NCBI RefSeq assembly: GCF_019599275.1
Contig: NZ_JAHZTD010000003.1
Location: forward strand, 186,001 to 250,000
Length of the DNA: 64,000 bases
Source of the DNA: Hymenobacter sp. HSC-4F20
GTDB taxonomy: Bacteria; Bacteroidota; Bacteroidia; Cytophagales; Hymenobacteraceae
Direction: 5' to 3'
Below, in pieces: positions 52,137 to 60,905 of the stretch (position 1 is the first letter of the stretch; each line of letters begins with the position of its first letter). Made by a program: the position numbers and the translations under genes. Under the pieces are notes generated by a model. The model searched no databases. It was not told the DNA's origin and saw only the letters and a program-made list of their open reading frames with translations.

Positions 52137-54839
52137 TCACCGATTTACCATCTCGTTCTGACGGCGCAGGCGTTGGCAGAGTACGCGCATGATATTACGT
52201 AGTACCTCGCTACGCTCTTCCATTACATCGTAGAAATCCTCTTGATCGAGGCGGAAGGCGACAACCGGGCCGTGGGCTACGGCCGTGGCCGAGCGGGGCT
52301 CGGCGTCGAGCAGAGCCAGCTCCCCGAAAAAGTCGCCCGAGCGGAAAGTGGCCAACTGCTGGGCGCCGGTGAAGATGCCCACCTCCCCCTCGTGCACGAT
52401 AAACAGGGAGGCACCCAGGTCGCCTTTGGCGAAAATCTGCTGGCCGTCGTCGAACGCTACCTCCTTCATGATGGGCACAATGCTGCTGAGCACGTTCTCG
52501 GGGGTAGCTGCAAACAGCGCGGTGTTTTTAAGCAGTAAAACCCGCTCCTGGGCTGATAGATGGGAGGTGGATGCGTGGTGGTTCATGGTGAGAGTAGCTA
52601 ACGTGGGCTGGGCCGCCAGCAGGTGCTGGTAGCCCTCGGGGGCGTTGCGGGCGAACTGTTCCAACACAACAAATGCAGCCTCCCGCACCAGCGGGCTGAG
52701 GCTGCGCAAGTGGGGTAGCACCCGGTTAATGGTGTAAGGAGTGGGCTGCCACTGCCGGAGTGCCACGCTCAGGGTCCAGTCGGAGTAGGTTTCTTCACCC
52801 TGCTCCACAATGCTGTGCACGATGGCTACGGCCTGGGGCAGGTTACCGAGCAGGGCATCGAGACGGCGGGTTTTCTCGGCGGCGGGAGCCACGTCGAGCA
52901 AGGTTTGCAGCGCCTGGTACACGGACCGCGCAATCAGGTTATCGAGCACTTCCAGAGCATTGGCCTGCCGCTCGCGCGCGGCGTGCTGCACGCCGCGCTG
53001 GGCATCGGCAATAAGCTGCGGGGGGTAGAGCTGAAGCAAGAGCCCGAACAGCCGCTGCTGACTGCGGCTCAGCTCGTACTCTAGGCCCGCCCGCAGCGGC
53101 GCGCTGGCCGTGGTGGCCTGGCCGTGCAGCAGGTGCTGGGCCAGCCGCAGCTCCTGCTGCACCAAGTCGTGAAAAACAGCTGCATCGGTTGGCTCCGGCT
53201 CGAAATTGCGCAGGGCGCGCAGGGCCGCCTCCCGCCGCAGGAGCCCCGGTTGCCGCGCCAGCTCGACCAGAATGCGCCGACTGGCGGGCCGGCGCACCTG
53301 CCCGCACACGTAAGCTGCCCGCCGCACAATGGCTTCGTTGGCACTGGTGCGCAGCGCCTCGGTCAGGGCCGGCAGGGCTGCTTCGCCCAGGTGCACCAGC
53401 CGCTCGGTAGCGGCGGCCCGGGTTGTCTTATCGGTTAGTTCGGAAAGAAGTTGCTGGAGGGTTGCCGCGTCAACGTTTTCGTTGGCAGCGGCTGAGGTAT
53501 GGCCGTTGGAAGATGGCGCGGGAGCTGCCTCGGGGGCAGAAAACCGGCGGCTGACGGCGTGCTGCAGCTCGGCGAGGTAGTGGCCGTAGGTGCGGTAGAG
53601 CAGCAATAGCGCCCCCAGCGTCAGGGCCGCCATCCACGCAAACGTGATGTCGGCTCCCAGCTCTAGCCAGCCGTGTACTACAAACAACAGCACCCCGGCC
53701 AGGGCCATGCCCAGGGGCTCGTAGACGCCCTTGGCCAGCGTGTGCGCTTGCAGCCGCTCGTGGGCCGGCAGGGGCTGGAAGAGCACCAGAAAAACGGGGT
53801 CGAATACGGCTCGGCGCAGCACTTCCAACGCCAGAAACAGGGCGCAGAAGTACAGCATCATCCCGTCGTTGGGGCCCCGGGACTGAAACACCCCAAACAG
53901 CCCCAGCCCCACCAGAATAGTAGCCGGTAAGGCCAGCAACGTTCCGCGGAACCCAATCCGGTCGAGGGTCTGGCTGGTGAGCAGAAGCTTGAACACCAAG
54001 GCTAGCAGGTAAGTAACGGCCAGCACGCTGCCCAGGTAGCGCATAACCAGGGCCTGGTCGTGGAAGCGGTGCTTTACGTTCACAAAGAAGGAGTACTCTA
54101 CCCCCGTGGTAACGGCCGCAATGGCCAGCATACTCAGGCACATGGTCAGCACCAGGCGACTGGAGCCAAACCACCGCTGCAGCCGCGGGGCCACGGTTTC
54201 GGCGCGCAACGCCCGCGCCGCCGAGCGGGCCTCGACCAGATGGGAGCGGCCCGTGGCTTGCAATACCAGCAAGGCGCCCAGGTACGCCCCGAAGGCCGTA
54301 AGCAGCAGCCAGAGCAACTCGGTGTGGTGGTGAATCAGAATAGCCAGCACGGCCCCGAGGGCCTTGGCGGGCATGTCGCCGGAGCTGATAACGCTGAACA
54401 GCCGACGGCTCTGGCGTACATCAAACACCACCGCCGACACGCCCCAGAATTCCAGGTTGGTGAGCAGGTAGATGACGCGGTAACCGGCCATGATGGCAAT
54501 GGCTGCCAGCACCGAGTGTCCCACCGCCACGAGTACACCCAGCACCGCCGTGAGCACCACCACCGCCAGCAGCACCCGCACGGCCACCCGCTGCAGGCCC
54601 AGGTGGTGCTCGAAGTGGGCATACACCTTGCCAGCCGCCATCATCAGCAGGGCGGCTACCCCGTAAGCCAGGGGCAAGTTGCGCTCCGGGTGGTTTTCGA
54701 GCAGCAGCACATTGGCCGACACGTACACGAGAATGGTGCCGATACCCAGCAGGAAGTTGTGCAGAAAGAACAGCCCTACCGTCCGGCCTTCCTCGGGCCG
54801 GATGCCTAGTAGCTGCTGCCAACGCGCAAGTAGTGTCAT
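52137..54839 (-). CDS. NTT-like transporter fused to HEAT repeats and cyclic-nucleotide-binding domain
   Basis: A 900-residue inner-membrane protein. About 12 helices fill residues 10-430 in a layout like ATP/ADP translocases (NTT family). A linker (about 440-470) and HEAT-like repeats follow (about 480-740; VRRAAYVCGQVRRPASRRIL, LLRREAALRALRNF). The C-terminus (about 760-895) is a cNMP-binding fold with intact phosphate cassette FFGELALLDAEPRSATAV, including the Glu and Arg used to bind cAMP. Predicted: nucleotide or other transport gated by cAMP. Start at MTLLARWQQLL (54839) preferred to 54872. Confidence 0.82.
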   Translation of the reverse strand: MTLLARWQQLLGIRPEEGRTVGLFFLHNFLLGIGTILVYVSANVLLLENHPERNLPLAYGVAALLMMAAGKVYAHFEHHLGLQRVAVRVLLAVVVLTAVLGVLVAVGHSVLAAIAIMAGYRVIYLLTNLEFWGVSAVVFDVRQSRRLFSVISSGDMPAKALGAVLAILIHHHTELLWLLLTAFGAYLGALLVLQATGRSHLVEARSAARALRAETVAPRLQRWFGSSRLVLTMCLSMLAIAAVTTGVEYSFFVNVKHRFHDQALVMRYLGSVLAVTYLLALVFKLLLTSQTLDRIGFRGTLLALPATILVGLGLFGVFQSRGPNDGMMLYFCALFLALEVLRRAVFDPVFLVLFQPLPAHERLQAHTLAKGVYEPLGMALAGVLLFVVHGWLELGADITFAWMAALTLGALLLLYRTYGHYLAELQHAVSRRFSAPEAAPAPSSNGHTSAAANENVDAATLQQLLSELTDKTTRAAATERLVHLGEAALPALTEALRTSANEAIVRRAAYVCGQVRRPASRRILVELARQPGLLRREAALRALRNFEPEPTDAAVFHDLVQQELRLAQHLLHGQATTASAPLRAGLEYELSRSQQRLFGLLLQLYPPQLIADAQRGVQHAARERQANALEVLDNLIARSVYQALQTLLDVAPAAEKTRRLDALLGNLPQAVAIVHSIVEQGEETYSDWTLSVALRQWQPTPYTINRVLPHLRSLSPLVREAAFVVLEQFARNAPEGYQHLLAAQPTLATLTMNHHASTSHLSAQERVLLLKNTALFAATPENVLSSIVPIMKEVAFDDGQQIFAKGDLGASLFIVHEGEVGIFTGAQQLATFRSGDFFGELALLDAEPRSATAVAHGPVVAFRLDQEDFYDVMEERSEVLRNIMRVLCQRLRRQNEMVNR

Positions 54840-54942
54840 TCGAGAAAGGAAGCTTGGAGCGAGAAGCTGCAAGATAGGGCTAGCCGCCGCACGGTGCCGG
54901 ATTTTTCGTGTACTTACAGAACCCTACCCCTGCCCCGCCGCC

Positions 54943-55545
54943 ATGGACTACCCCCGCGCCGAAGCCTACCTCCTCCACCGGCTGCACCACGAGCTGCCGC
55001 CCTCCCTTACCTACCACGGGCCCCACCACACCCTCGACGTGCTGGCGCAAGCCCAGGCGCTGGCCGCCGCAGAAGGCCTCCGCGACCTGGAGCAACTCCT
55101 GCTTCTGCGCACGGCGGCGCTCTACCACGACGCCGGTTTCCTTACCACCTACCAGGGCCACGAGGCCGCCGGCTGTGAAGTGGTCCGGCAGGTACTGCCG
55201 GGCTTTGGGTACTCTGCTGCCCACATAGAAGTAATTTGCACCTGCATCATGGCCACGCAGGTGCCCCAGAACCCGGGCGCTTGCTTGCTGGCCCGCCTCC
55301 TCTGCGACGCCGACCTGGACTACCTCGGCCGCTCCGACTTCTGGCCCATCAGCCGAACGCTGTTCGAGGAGCTGCGGGTGCGGAGCCCAGTGGCGGATGA
55401 GCGGGCCTGGAACCAGATTCAGGTGCAGTTCCTGACGGCGCACCACTACTGGACACCCAGCGCCCTGCACCGGCGCGAAACGGAAAAGCAAGCCCGCCTA
55501 GCGGAAATACAAGCTTGGCTGGCCGCGCCGGAAAATCAGTCCTGA
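54943..55545 (+). CDS. HD-domain phosphohydrolase
   Basis: A 200-residue protein of the HD superfamily: His in YHGPHHTLDV (about residue 26), the HD doublet in ALYHDAGFL (about 65-66), YQGHEAAG and LCDADLDYLG with the last metal Asp. Similar small proteins hydrolyse nucleotides or nucleotide second messengers. It is divergent from the transporter gene with about 100 bp between, so shared regulation with the cNMP-binding transporter is possible. An in-frame extension upstream (to 54679) is antisense to the transporter and rejected. Confidence 0.83.
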   Translation: MDYPRAEAYLLHRLHHELPPSLTYHGPHHTLDVLAQAQALAAAEGLRDLEQLLLLRTAALYHDAGFLTTYQGHEAAGCEVVRQVLPGFGYSAAHIEVICTCIMATQVPQNPGACLLARLLCDADLDYLGRSDFWPISRTLFEELRVRSPVADERAWNQIQVQFLTAHHYWTPSALHRRETEKQARLAEIQAWLAAPENQS

Positions 55546-55553
55546 TGCTGAAA

Positions 55554-55589
55554 ACCCAGGCGGGCCGGGGCCGCCCGTCCCGCCTGGGT
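55554..55589 (-). terminator. Hairpin after the MJ1255-like glycosyltransferase gene
   Basis: Arms ACCCAGGCGGG/CCCGCCTGGGT with a 14-nt loop; on the minus strand it is followed by TTTT. It lies about 35 bp beyond the gene stop. Confidence 0.6.
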
Positions 55590-55623
55590 CTCCCCACTTC
55601 CGGTGGCCGCCCCACCAGCGCCC

Positions 55624-56682
55624 CTACCCACCTACTCCGGCCAGCACTTCCTCCAAAGCCGCGAAGAGCTCCTCGTTGCCACGCTGCTCGTACGTACGCA
55701 GGGCGGCCTCAAAGCCGCTCAGGTCGTAGAGAAAGGCTTTCAGGTTGTCGGGGGTGAGGGCCGCAAAGTGGCGGCCGTAGCCCAGCTTCTCTACTTCCGC
55801 CGCGTTCAGGAACTGCTCGAACTGGGCCGGAATGGGTACGGCGCAGATGGGCTTGCGCAGGTACACGGCTTCGCTGATCAGGGAAAAGCCGCCGTTGGTT
55901 ACCACGGCCCGGGCACTGGCCAAGTCGTCGAGAAAGCCCTGCTCGCTAAAGGCGCGCAACTGCACGTTGCCGTGGTCTTCTGCCTTGTTGAACCCGTACA
56001 CCCGGAACTCCTGGCCGGGTAGCTGCTGCAGCTGCGCCACCAGGTCGCGCTGGGTAGTGGCCGACTGGTACACCAGCACGTGCTGGCCGCGGGTAGGCTG
56101 CAAAGCCAGCACCTCGGGCCGCAGAATGGGCGGCACCAGCGTGGTGCGCTCCTTAATGACGGGCAGACGGAAGAAGGTAGTAATGAGGTAGTGGTGGCTG
56201 CGCGGCAGCTTGGCCCGCACGATCTGCCGGGCCAGCTGCAGGTTACCGCGCTCCGCGGGTGGCACCTGTACGTCCAGCTGTGCCCGGCTGATAATCTGCA
56301 TGTTATCAATGCTAATAACGGGCACTCCCTTCCACTTGGCAAACAGAAAGCTGAACGACTCGAAGTCGGAAATTACCACCTCGGGCTCAAAGCCGCCAAG
56401 CAGCTCCTGATACTTGCGGAAATTCACGCGCAGGTTGTCCGGGGCCGAGCGTAGCGTCAGGGCGGCCGTGCGCGCCTTGGACACGGTCAGTTCCCGGTAA
56501 GCCAGGTGAAAGCCCCGGATTTCGTGGACGAGGCCCGGGAAGTTGGCCGCCAGCATGTGGTAGGCCCGTGAGCTGCTGACTACACGCACGGTATGGCCCT
56601 GGCTGAGCAAATGCGCAAGTACTACCTTGCTGCGGGTGGCGTGGCCCAGCCCCTCGCCGGGCACTCCGTACAGAATATTCAT
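55624..56682 (-). CDS. GT-B glycosyltransferase (TIGR00661/MJ1255-like)
   Basis: A 352-residue protein resembling UDP-sugar transferases of the MurG/MJ1255 group: N-terminal glycine loop YGVPGEGLGHATRSKVVL, ISDFESFSFLFA, donor-side QSATTQRDLVAQLQQL and C-terminal TNGGFSLISEAVYLRKPICA. The last block is the nucleotide-sugar-binding motif of this fold. It is far from the main glycan cluster and stands alone, so the acceptor may be a lipid or teichuronic-like chain; unknown. Confidence 0.85.
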   Translation of the reverse strand: MNILYGVPGEGLGHATRSKVVLAHLLSQGHTVRVVSSSRAYHMLAANFPGLVHEIRGFHLAYRELTVSKARTAALTLRSAPDNLRVNFRKYQELLGGFEPEVVISDFESFSFLFAKWKGVPVISIDNMQIISRAQLDVQVPPAERGNLQLARQIVRAKLPRSHHYLITTFFRLPVIKERTTLVPPILRPEVLALQPTRGQHVLVYQSATTQRDLVAQLQQLPGQEFRVYGFNKAEDHGNVQLRAFSEQGFLDDLASARAVVTNGGFSLISEAVYLRKPICAVPIPAQFEQFLNAAEVEKLGYGRHFAALTPDNLKAFLYDLSGFEAALRTYEQRGNEELFAALEEVLAGVGG

Positions 56683-56788
56683 TGGGTAATCCGTAACGCT
56701 GCTAAGTAGAATAAGTAGGGCGCGGTAAGTGCCTGCCCTCCGCGAAAAAGCCTCGCCATAGGCAGAGCTTTACGGCAGAAACCGGCGC

Positions 56789-57739
56789 TTAGCGCCGAGC
56801 CGTGGGAATGCGGAATTGCAGCCCCAGGCTAGGAATAAAGGTGAAGCCTTTCAGGCGAGTGGTTCTGTTGTTCAGCAGTTGATACTCACCGTAGTTCTGG
56901 TAGTACACCGACAGGGCCGGAATAAAGTAGGCGTAGCGGTAGCCCAGTTTGGCGTTGAAAAAGGCCCCGAAGGAGCTGAAGCTGCGCCGGGCCGTGGGCA
57001 GCTCGGGCACTTTGCCCGTCACATAGCTGCTGCCGGGGCCGTTGTAGAGGTTGCCGGGGGTCAGGCCGTAGCGGAGGAAGCTGTGGGCGTACACCACCCC
57101 GTAGGAAATGGCCCCGATTTCCTCTTCCACACCCAGCGACTTGCTGAATACCAGCGGCACCAGTAAATCGTGGCGCGTGGCCCGAAAGCCGAGCAGGTCG
57201 TTCACATTGTCGAGGAAGGGAATGCTGGGCAGCTTGGCCCGCTGGGTAGCGTACTGCAGTCCGATACTGCCATAGGTGGCGCCGGCCTGCCGGCTGCCGG
57301 GGTTTTCGGGCGTACCCGTGGGCCCCATAAATTGGTACATGGCATCGAACACATGCGAACCAAAGGCGTACTTGTAGCCTACATCAACCCGCTCAGCCAA
57401 ACCGTAGCGAAGGTATAGGTCGGAGGAAGGGCGCACCGGGTCGAGGATATAGGCCAGGGCCGCTACCTGTAGGTTATCAACCGTCTGGCTGTAGTAAACG
57501 CTGTCTTTGGAAGCCTGGTTAGCCAGGTCCTTGGCCGCCGACTTGATCGTAGAACCCAGCTTGCCAATGGTTTGGGTAGGGGCGTTGAAGGACACGTTGC
57601 CTCCCACCCGGAACTCGCCCTTGGGCGTTACCTTGCCGGTACTGACAATGGCGCGCGGTGCCGTGCAGGAAGCCGTAAACAGTAGGCCGGCGCTGGCGGC
57701 CAGGGTGAGCAGGCTACGGAAGGAGAAGAAACGATGCAT
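56789..57739 (-). CDS. Outer-membrane lipoprotein, beta-rich, unknown function
   Basis: A 316-residue protein; the start at 57739 gives a lipoprotein signal (MHRFFSFRSLLTLAASAGLL) with acylated Cys in TASCTA. The mature part is rich in alternating polar/aromatic strands (DLYLRYGLAERVDVGYKYAF, LGYRYAYFIPALSVYYQNY) and ends in GLQFRIPTARR, suggestive of a small beta-barrel or outer-membrane-associated protein. No family recognised. Single gene. Confidence 0.7.
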   Translation of the reverse strand: MHRFFSFRSLLTLAASAGLLFTASCTAPRAIVSTGKVTPKGEFRVGGNVSFNAPTQTIGKLGSTIKSAAKDLANQASKDSVYYSQTVDNLQVAALAYILDPVRPSSDLYLRYGLAERVDVGYKYAFGSHVFDAMYQFMGPTGTPENPGSRQAGATYGSIGLQYATQRAKLPSIPFLDNVNDLLGFRATRHDLLVPLVFSKSLGVEEEIGAISYGVVYAHSFLRYGLTPGNLYNGPGSSYVTGKVPELPTARRSFSSFGAFFNAKLGYRYAYFIPALSVYYQNYGEYQLLNNRTTRLKGFTFIPSLGLQFRIPTARR

Positions 57740-58050
57740 AGAATAGAAAAGTAAAAGCCAAATGGCCGGCCCACGGCCAAAACCAGGCCGAAAGTAGAAA
57801 AAGCGTGGCACTACCCCGGCTTTTCGGGGCCAGAACCTTTCCAGCCTACCGGGCCGCTGTGCCCGCCTACCAGCCGGCTCGCCGCAACACGAACCAGGGA
57901 GCCGCCTAGTACGCCAGCCACCTACGCTATACGTCCCCTCCGGCCGTTTGTCTGCACTGGCCGCCGGCTGCCTTGTATACTTAGTATACCCTGCTCTACT
58001 CGCCAAACGCCGAAAATCCATACTCTTTCTCTTCCGCCTCTGGCCACTGT
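57740..58050. other. Intergenic region before the xdhA remnant
   Basis: No coding sequence seen. The only notable site is the palindromic pair GTATAC-TTA-GTATAC (57975-57989), a possible operator 62 bp before the xdhA remnant's start. Confidence 0.4.
57975..57989. promoter_or_regulatory. Possible operator, GTATAC-N3-GTATAC
   Basis: Two copies of the self-complementary hexamer GTATAC spaced by TTA form a 15-bp dyad in otherwise GC-rich DNA, about 60 bp ahead of the decayed xdhA gene. This suits a dimeric repressor site, but I cannot name the regulator. Confidence 0.3.
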
Positions 58051-58923
58051 ATGCTCCCATTTTACCTTGATGAACAGCTTGTTTGTACGGCGGAGCCTGC
58101 CGACAGCCCCCTACTCGATTTCGTGCGCTATACCCGGCACCTGACGGGTACCTAAATCGGGGAGGGTTAGGAGGGAGGCTGCGGGGCTTGCACCGTGCTG
58201 GGGGCGAGGTGGCCCCGGATAGCGGTGCACTACCAGGCCATGCCCTCCTACCTAACGCCGCTGGGCACTACCCAGAGCAAACATACGGTAACAGTGGAAG
58301 GCACGAGCGCAGCGCGCGGCCTGCTTAGGCTCGTATAGCAGACCATTGTAGCAGAAAGAGAGAAAGTCGTAGTGCGAATTTTGTTCCGCGGGGTTTGGAA
58401 TGCCGCTGACGGGCCACGTCCTCAGCTCCCAGCCTAGCACCCTGGAAACGCTCTGGTTTCTATTGACGGCAACGTCTGCCGCTGCACGGGCTACAAAAGT
58501 CTGGAGCGGGCCGCGGCATTATTGCAGCAGCTCACCTAGCGGCACAAAGCTCTGCTCCGGCTAGCCGAGCATAGCTTTGTGCCCAGCTACTTCGCTCACA
58601 TGCCCGGCACGCTCACGCCTCTATGCTCCCTGGTGGCCACCCACGATTCTGCTACCCAAGCTGCTACCCCCACACCCTACCGGCGCAACGGCTCATCCTG
58701 GGCTGGGGTACCAACCGTATTGGGGCAACGCCCGGAGCAGCTACGCACCGCCGCAATGAAGCTGGTGTACGACCAGCCGACCCCACGCGGTATCCGACGT
58801 ACCGAGGAGAGCACTATTGTGCTGGGCGCAGCCACCATAGCCCAGCAGTTTCCTAGCCTACCCCTGCCCTCCCCCGCGACCTGGCAGTATATGCGCGTGC
58901 GGCAGCCTGCCTACGCCAGCTGA
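58051..58923 (+). pseudogene. xdhA: Decayed xanthine dehydrogenase small subunit (XdhA-like)
   Basis: Read through stops and shifts, this region gives the successive domains of an XdhA protein: plant-type ferredoxin (LLDFVRYTRHLTGT-stop-IGEG-stop-EGGCGACTVL), PLGTTQSKHTVTVEG, the second [2Fe-2S] domain CEFCSAGF in one frame and GNVCRCTGYKSLERAA in another, and the start of the FAD domain (GIRRTEESTIVLGAATIAQQF). At least four stops and two frameshifts are present, one cluster cysteine is lost and the C-terminal part is missing. No XdhB partner follows. Confidence 0.85.
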
Positions 58924-59016
58924 CGGGAGTAGTACTACTGTGCTCGAAAGCCACGGCAGCAGCCCGGGCCGAAGAGGGCAAAATGGTAACTAATGTTCTG
59001 CCCACTGACTAAGCAT

Positions 59017-59622
59017 CTATTCGCCCGTTTCCCGATCGGCGTTCGTGCCCTCCAGATACCCCGCGGTAAAGACGTGGTACTGGTCGAAGATAGAACGCAC
59101 GGAGCGGCGGAGCACAATTTCGCCCTGGGGCCCCGAGGGTACGCTTACACCGGAGGCATAGCCGTTCCATACCGCTCGGTTGGTACGGTTGTCGATGAGG
59201 GTGACCAGCAAAGTTCCTTCGGAGAGCAACAGGCGCACGGGCTGGTAGCCCTTACGCTCATCGGCGGGCGTCTCCTCATCCTCGGTGCTACCTCGCTCTA
59301 CCCACTTGGTAAAGTCGTCCTGGCTGTAGCCGCGGAAACGCATGTCGCCCTCGAACAACCGGAAATTCACCAGCAAATCGGGGCGCCGGTTGGCGGGCCG
59401 GTAGCCCTGAATTTTCATGCGTGCGCGAATGGCATCGCGCACAGCCTGGCCGAGCCGGCTGGTATCGGAGTTGATGCCGTCACCGCTGATAAACTCGTAG
59501 GTGCGGTAGCGCCGGAACTGCCCGGCGTAGCTGTAGTCTGATTCTACCCGCGCCTCGCGCGACATAAGGCACCCGGACAGCAGAAGGCTGCCGCCGGCCA
59601 GCAGAGTAGCAAGCAATTTCAT
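59017..59622 (-). CDS. DUF4136 lipoprotein
   Basis: A 201-residue envelope lipoprotein with signal and lipobox LSGC (Cys18). The mature part matches the DUF4136 family: YRTYEFISGDGINSD near the start, IRARMKIQGYRPANRRPDLLVNF and the strand LLVTLIDNRTNRAVWNGYASG. Function of the family is unknown. Convergent with the xdhA remnant. Confidence 0.85.
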   Translation of the reverse strand: MKLLATLLAGGSLLLSGCLMSREARVESDYSYAGQFRRYRTYEFISGDGINSDTSRLGQAVRDAIRARMKIQGYRPANRRPDLLVNFRLFEGDMRFRGYSQDDFTKWVERGSTEDEETPADERKGYQPVRLLLSEGTLLVTLIDNRTNRAVWNGYASGVSVPSGPQGEIVLRRSVRSIFDQYHVFTAGYLEGTNADRETGE

Positions 59623-59738
59623 AGGCCCGGAAAAGTTAGGAGCATGAGGTTCCTAAATTACGAAACCTAGTGTGCTTTCAGACTGCTGGTTATGGGTAAA
59701 ATTATGGGTCGAGCCAGGAAACGGCATTAGAAGGAAAG

Positions 59739-60209
59739 CTAGCCGGTTTTTGCGGATGCAGTACTTTTTTCAAGCACTAGCGTAAGGCCGCGCCCACCCT
59801 GGACGGTACCCACAATATCGAACCCGAACCGCAGATTCAGCAGGAGCATAGCCCGCCAGCGGTTGAAGGTTTGGGTACGGATGGTATGGTAGCCCTGCGC
59901 TGCACACCACGCATGCTGCTGCCGCATCAACTCGGCGGCCAGGCCCTGGCACCGGTGGTCTGGGTGTACCCCGCCCAGCCAACTATAGTAGTGCCCGGGC
60001 TTACGCTCGTATCCCAGCTTGCAGGCTACCGGTTGGTCACCGGAAAAGGCCAGCCACACCTGCACGGGCTGCCGACTTTGCTGGTAGCGCAACTCACTTT
60101 CCCAATCAAGAACAGATGTATCAGGAAATATCTGGTGAAGCAGACCAGTTAGGGCGTTGCAGTCTGTAGCGGCGGACAGGGTTGGGAGAAAACGGAATGT
60201 CTGGTTCAT
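59739..60209 (-). CDS. GNAT-family acetyltransferase
   Basis: A 156-residue single-domain N-acetyltransferase. The acetyl-CoA binding segment VHPDHRCQGLAAELMRQQ (about 84-101) follows the strand HYYSWLGG, and the C-terminal RTQTFNRWRAMLLLNLRFGF is the usual last helix. Substrate unknown. Single gene between the DUF4136 gene and an AT-rich stretch. Confidence 0.85.
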   Translation of the reverse strand: MNQTFRFLPTLSAATDCNALTGLLHQIFPDTSVLDWESELRYQQSRQPVQVWLAFSGDQPVACKLGYERKPGHYYSWLGGVHPDHRCQGLAAELMRQQHAWCAAQGYHTIRTQTFNRWRAMLLLNLRFGFDIVGTVQGGRGLTLVLEKSTASAKTG

Positions 60210-60395
60210 GCGCGGTAAGGTAGGCGCAGTATCACATGCTATGAATCAATTCAGAAAGCCTACAAGTTCTACGCTACCTCTTCTTAATATCAGGAAAAAT
60301 AATCAACCTGATTTCTTTATGCTTATTACAATTTCTAAACCTTAGGTTTTATAAAACAGCATCATACTGTTTAAAGTATATAGCCGCCTTATAAG

Positions 60396-60791
60396 TTACT
60401 TTTTCAGCTTACGAAATATTTTAGGCATGGCCTCAGCATCTACGGCTTCCATATCAATGAGCTTCAACGATTTTACCATGCTAAGCGTCGTGGTCTTGTA
60501 TTTTTGAAAATGGGGGGTTGTTAAATGTAGCTCATACGCCTCCTTGCTGGCATAAATTTCCAAAATCCTCACCAAGCCAGGGTTATCCTTCTGATACATT
60601 GGGTATATGGAAATAACACCTGGCTCCAACCTTACCGATGCGTTGGATTCTTCTTGAAGAATTGCCTTGTATTCTTCTAGATACCCCGGTTGAATTTCTA
60701 TTTCCGCTATCCGAATCATCATCTTATTCTTTTGAGCAAAAGCGCCAGAGCATGACAGCAAAACAAATAGTAGACTTAATAAGCTCTTCAT
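60396..60791 (-). CDS. Secreted monooxygenase-like (ABM-domain) protein
   Basis: A 131-residue protein with a signal peptide (MKSLLSLLFVLLSCSGAFAQ) and an antibiotic-biosynthesis-monooxygenase-like dimeric alpha-beta barrel domain: IRIAEIEIQPGYLEEYKAIL, VRLEPGVISIYPMYQ, ASKEAYELHLTTPHFQKY. Such domains act as cofactor-free quinol oxidases in the cytoplasm, so the export signal is unusual. Its AT content is well above that of its neighbours, suggesting recent acquisition. Confidence 0.8.
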   Translation of the reverse strand: MKSLLSLLFVLLSCSGAFAQKNKMMIRIAEIEIQPGYLEEYKAILQEESNASVRLEPGVISIYPMYQKDNPGLVRILEIYASKEAYELHLTTPHFQKYKTTTLSMVKSLKLIDMEAVDAEAMPKIFRKLKK

Positions 60792-60905
60792 ATGCGTTGA
60801 TGTTAATTCCTTTAACCAGAAAAAACCGGCATCCTTTCTACAACAAACAGCCCACTAGCTGCTCCTAATAACTTCCGGATTACCGAAATTAGTTTAGGCA
60901 ACTTG

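Noticed and set aside
54679..54942. N-terminal extension of the HD protein
   Set aside because: It is antisense to the start of the transporter gene and has no HD-family similarity.
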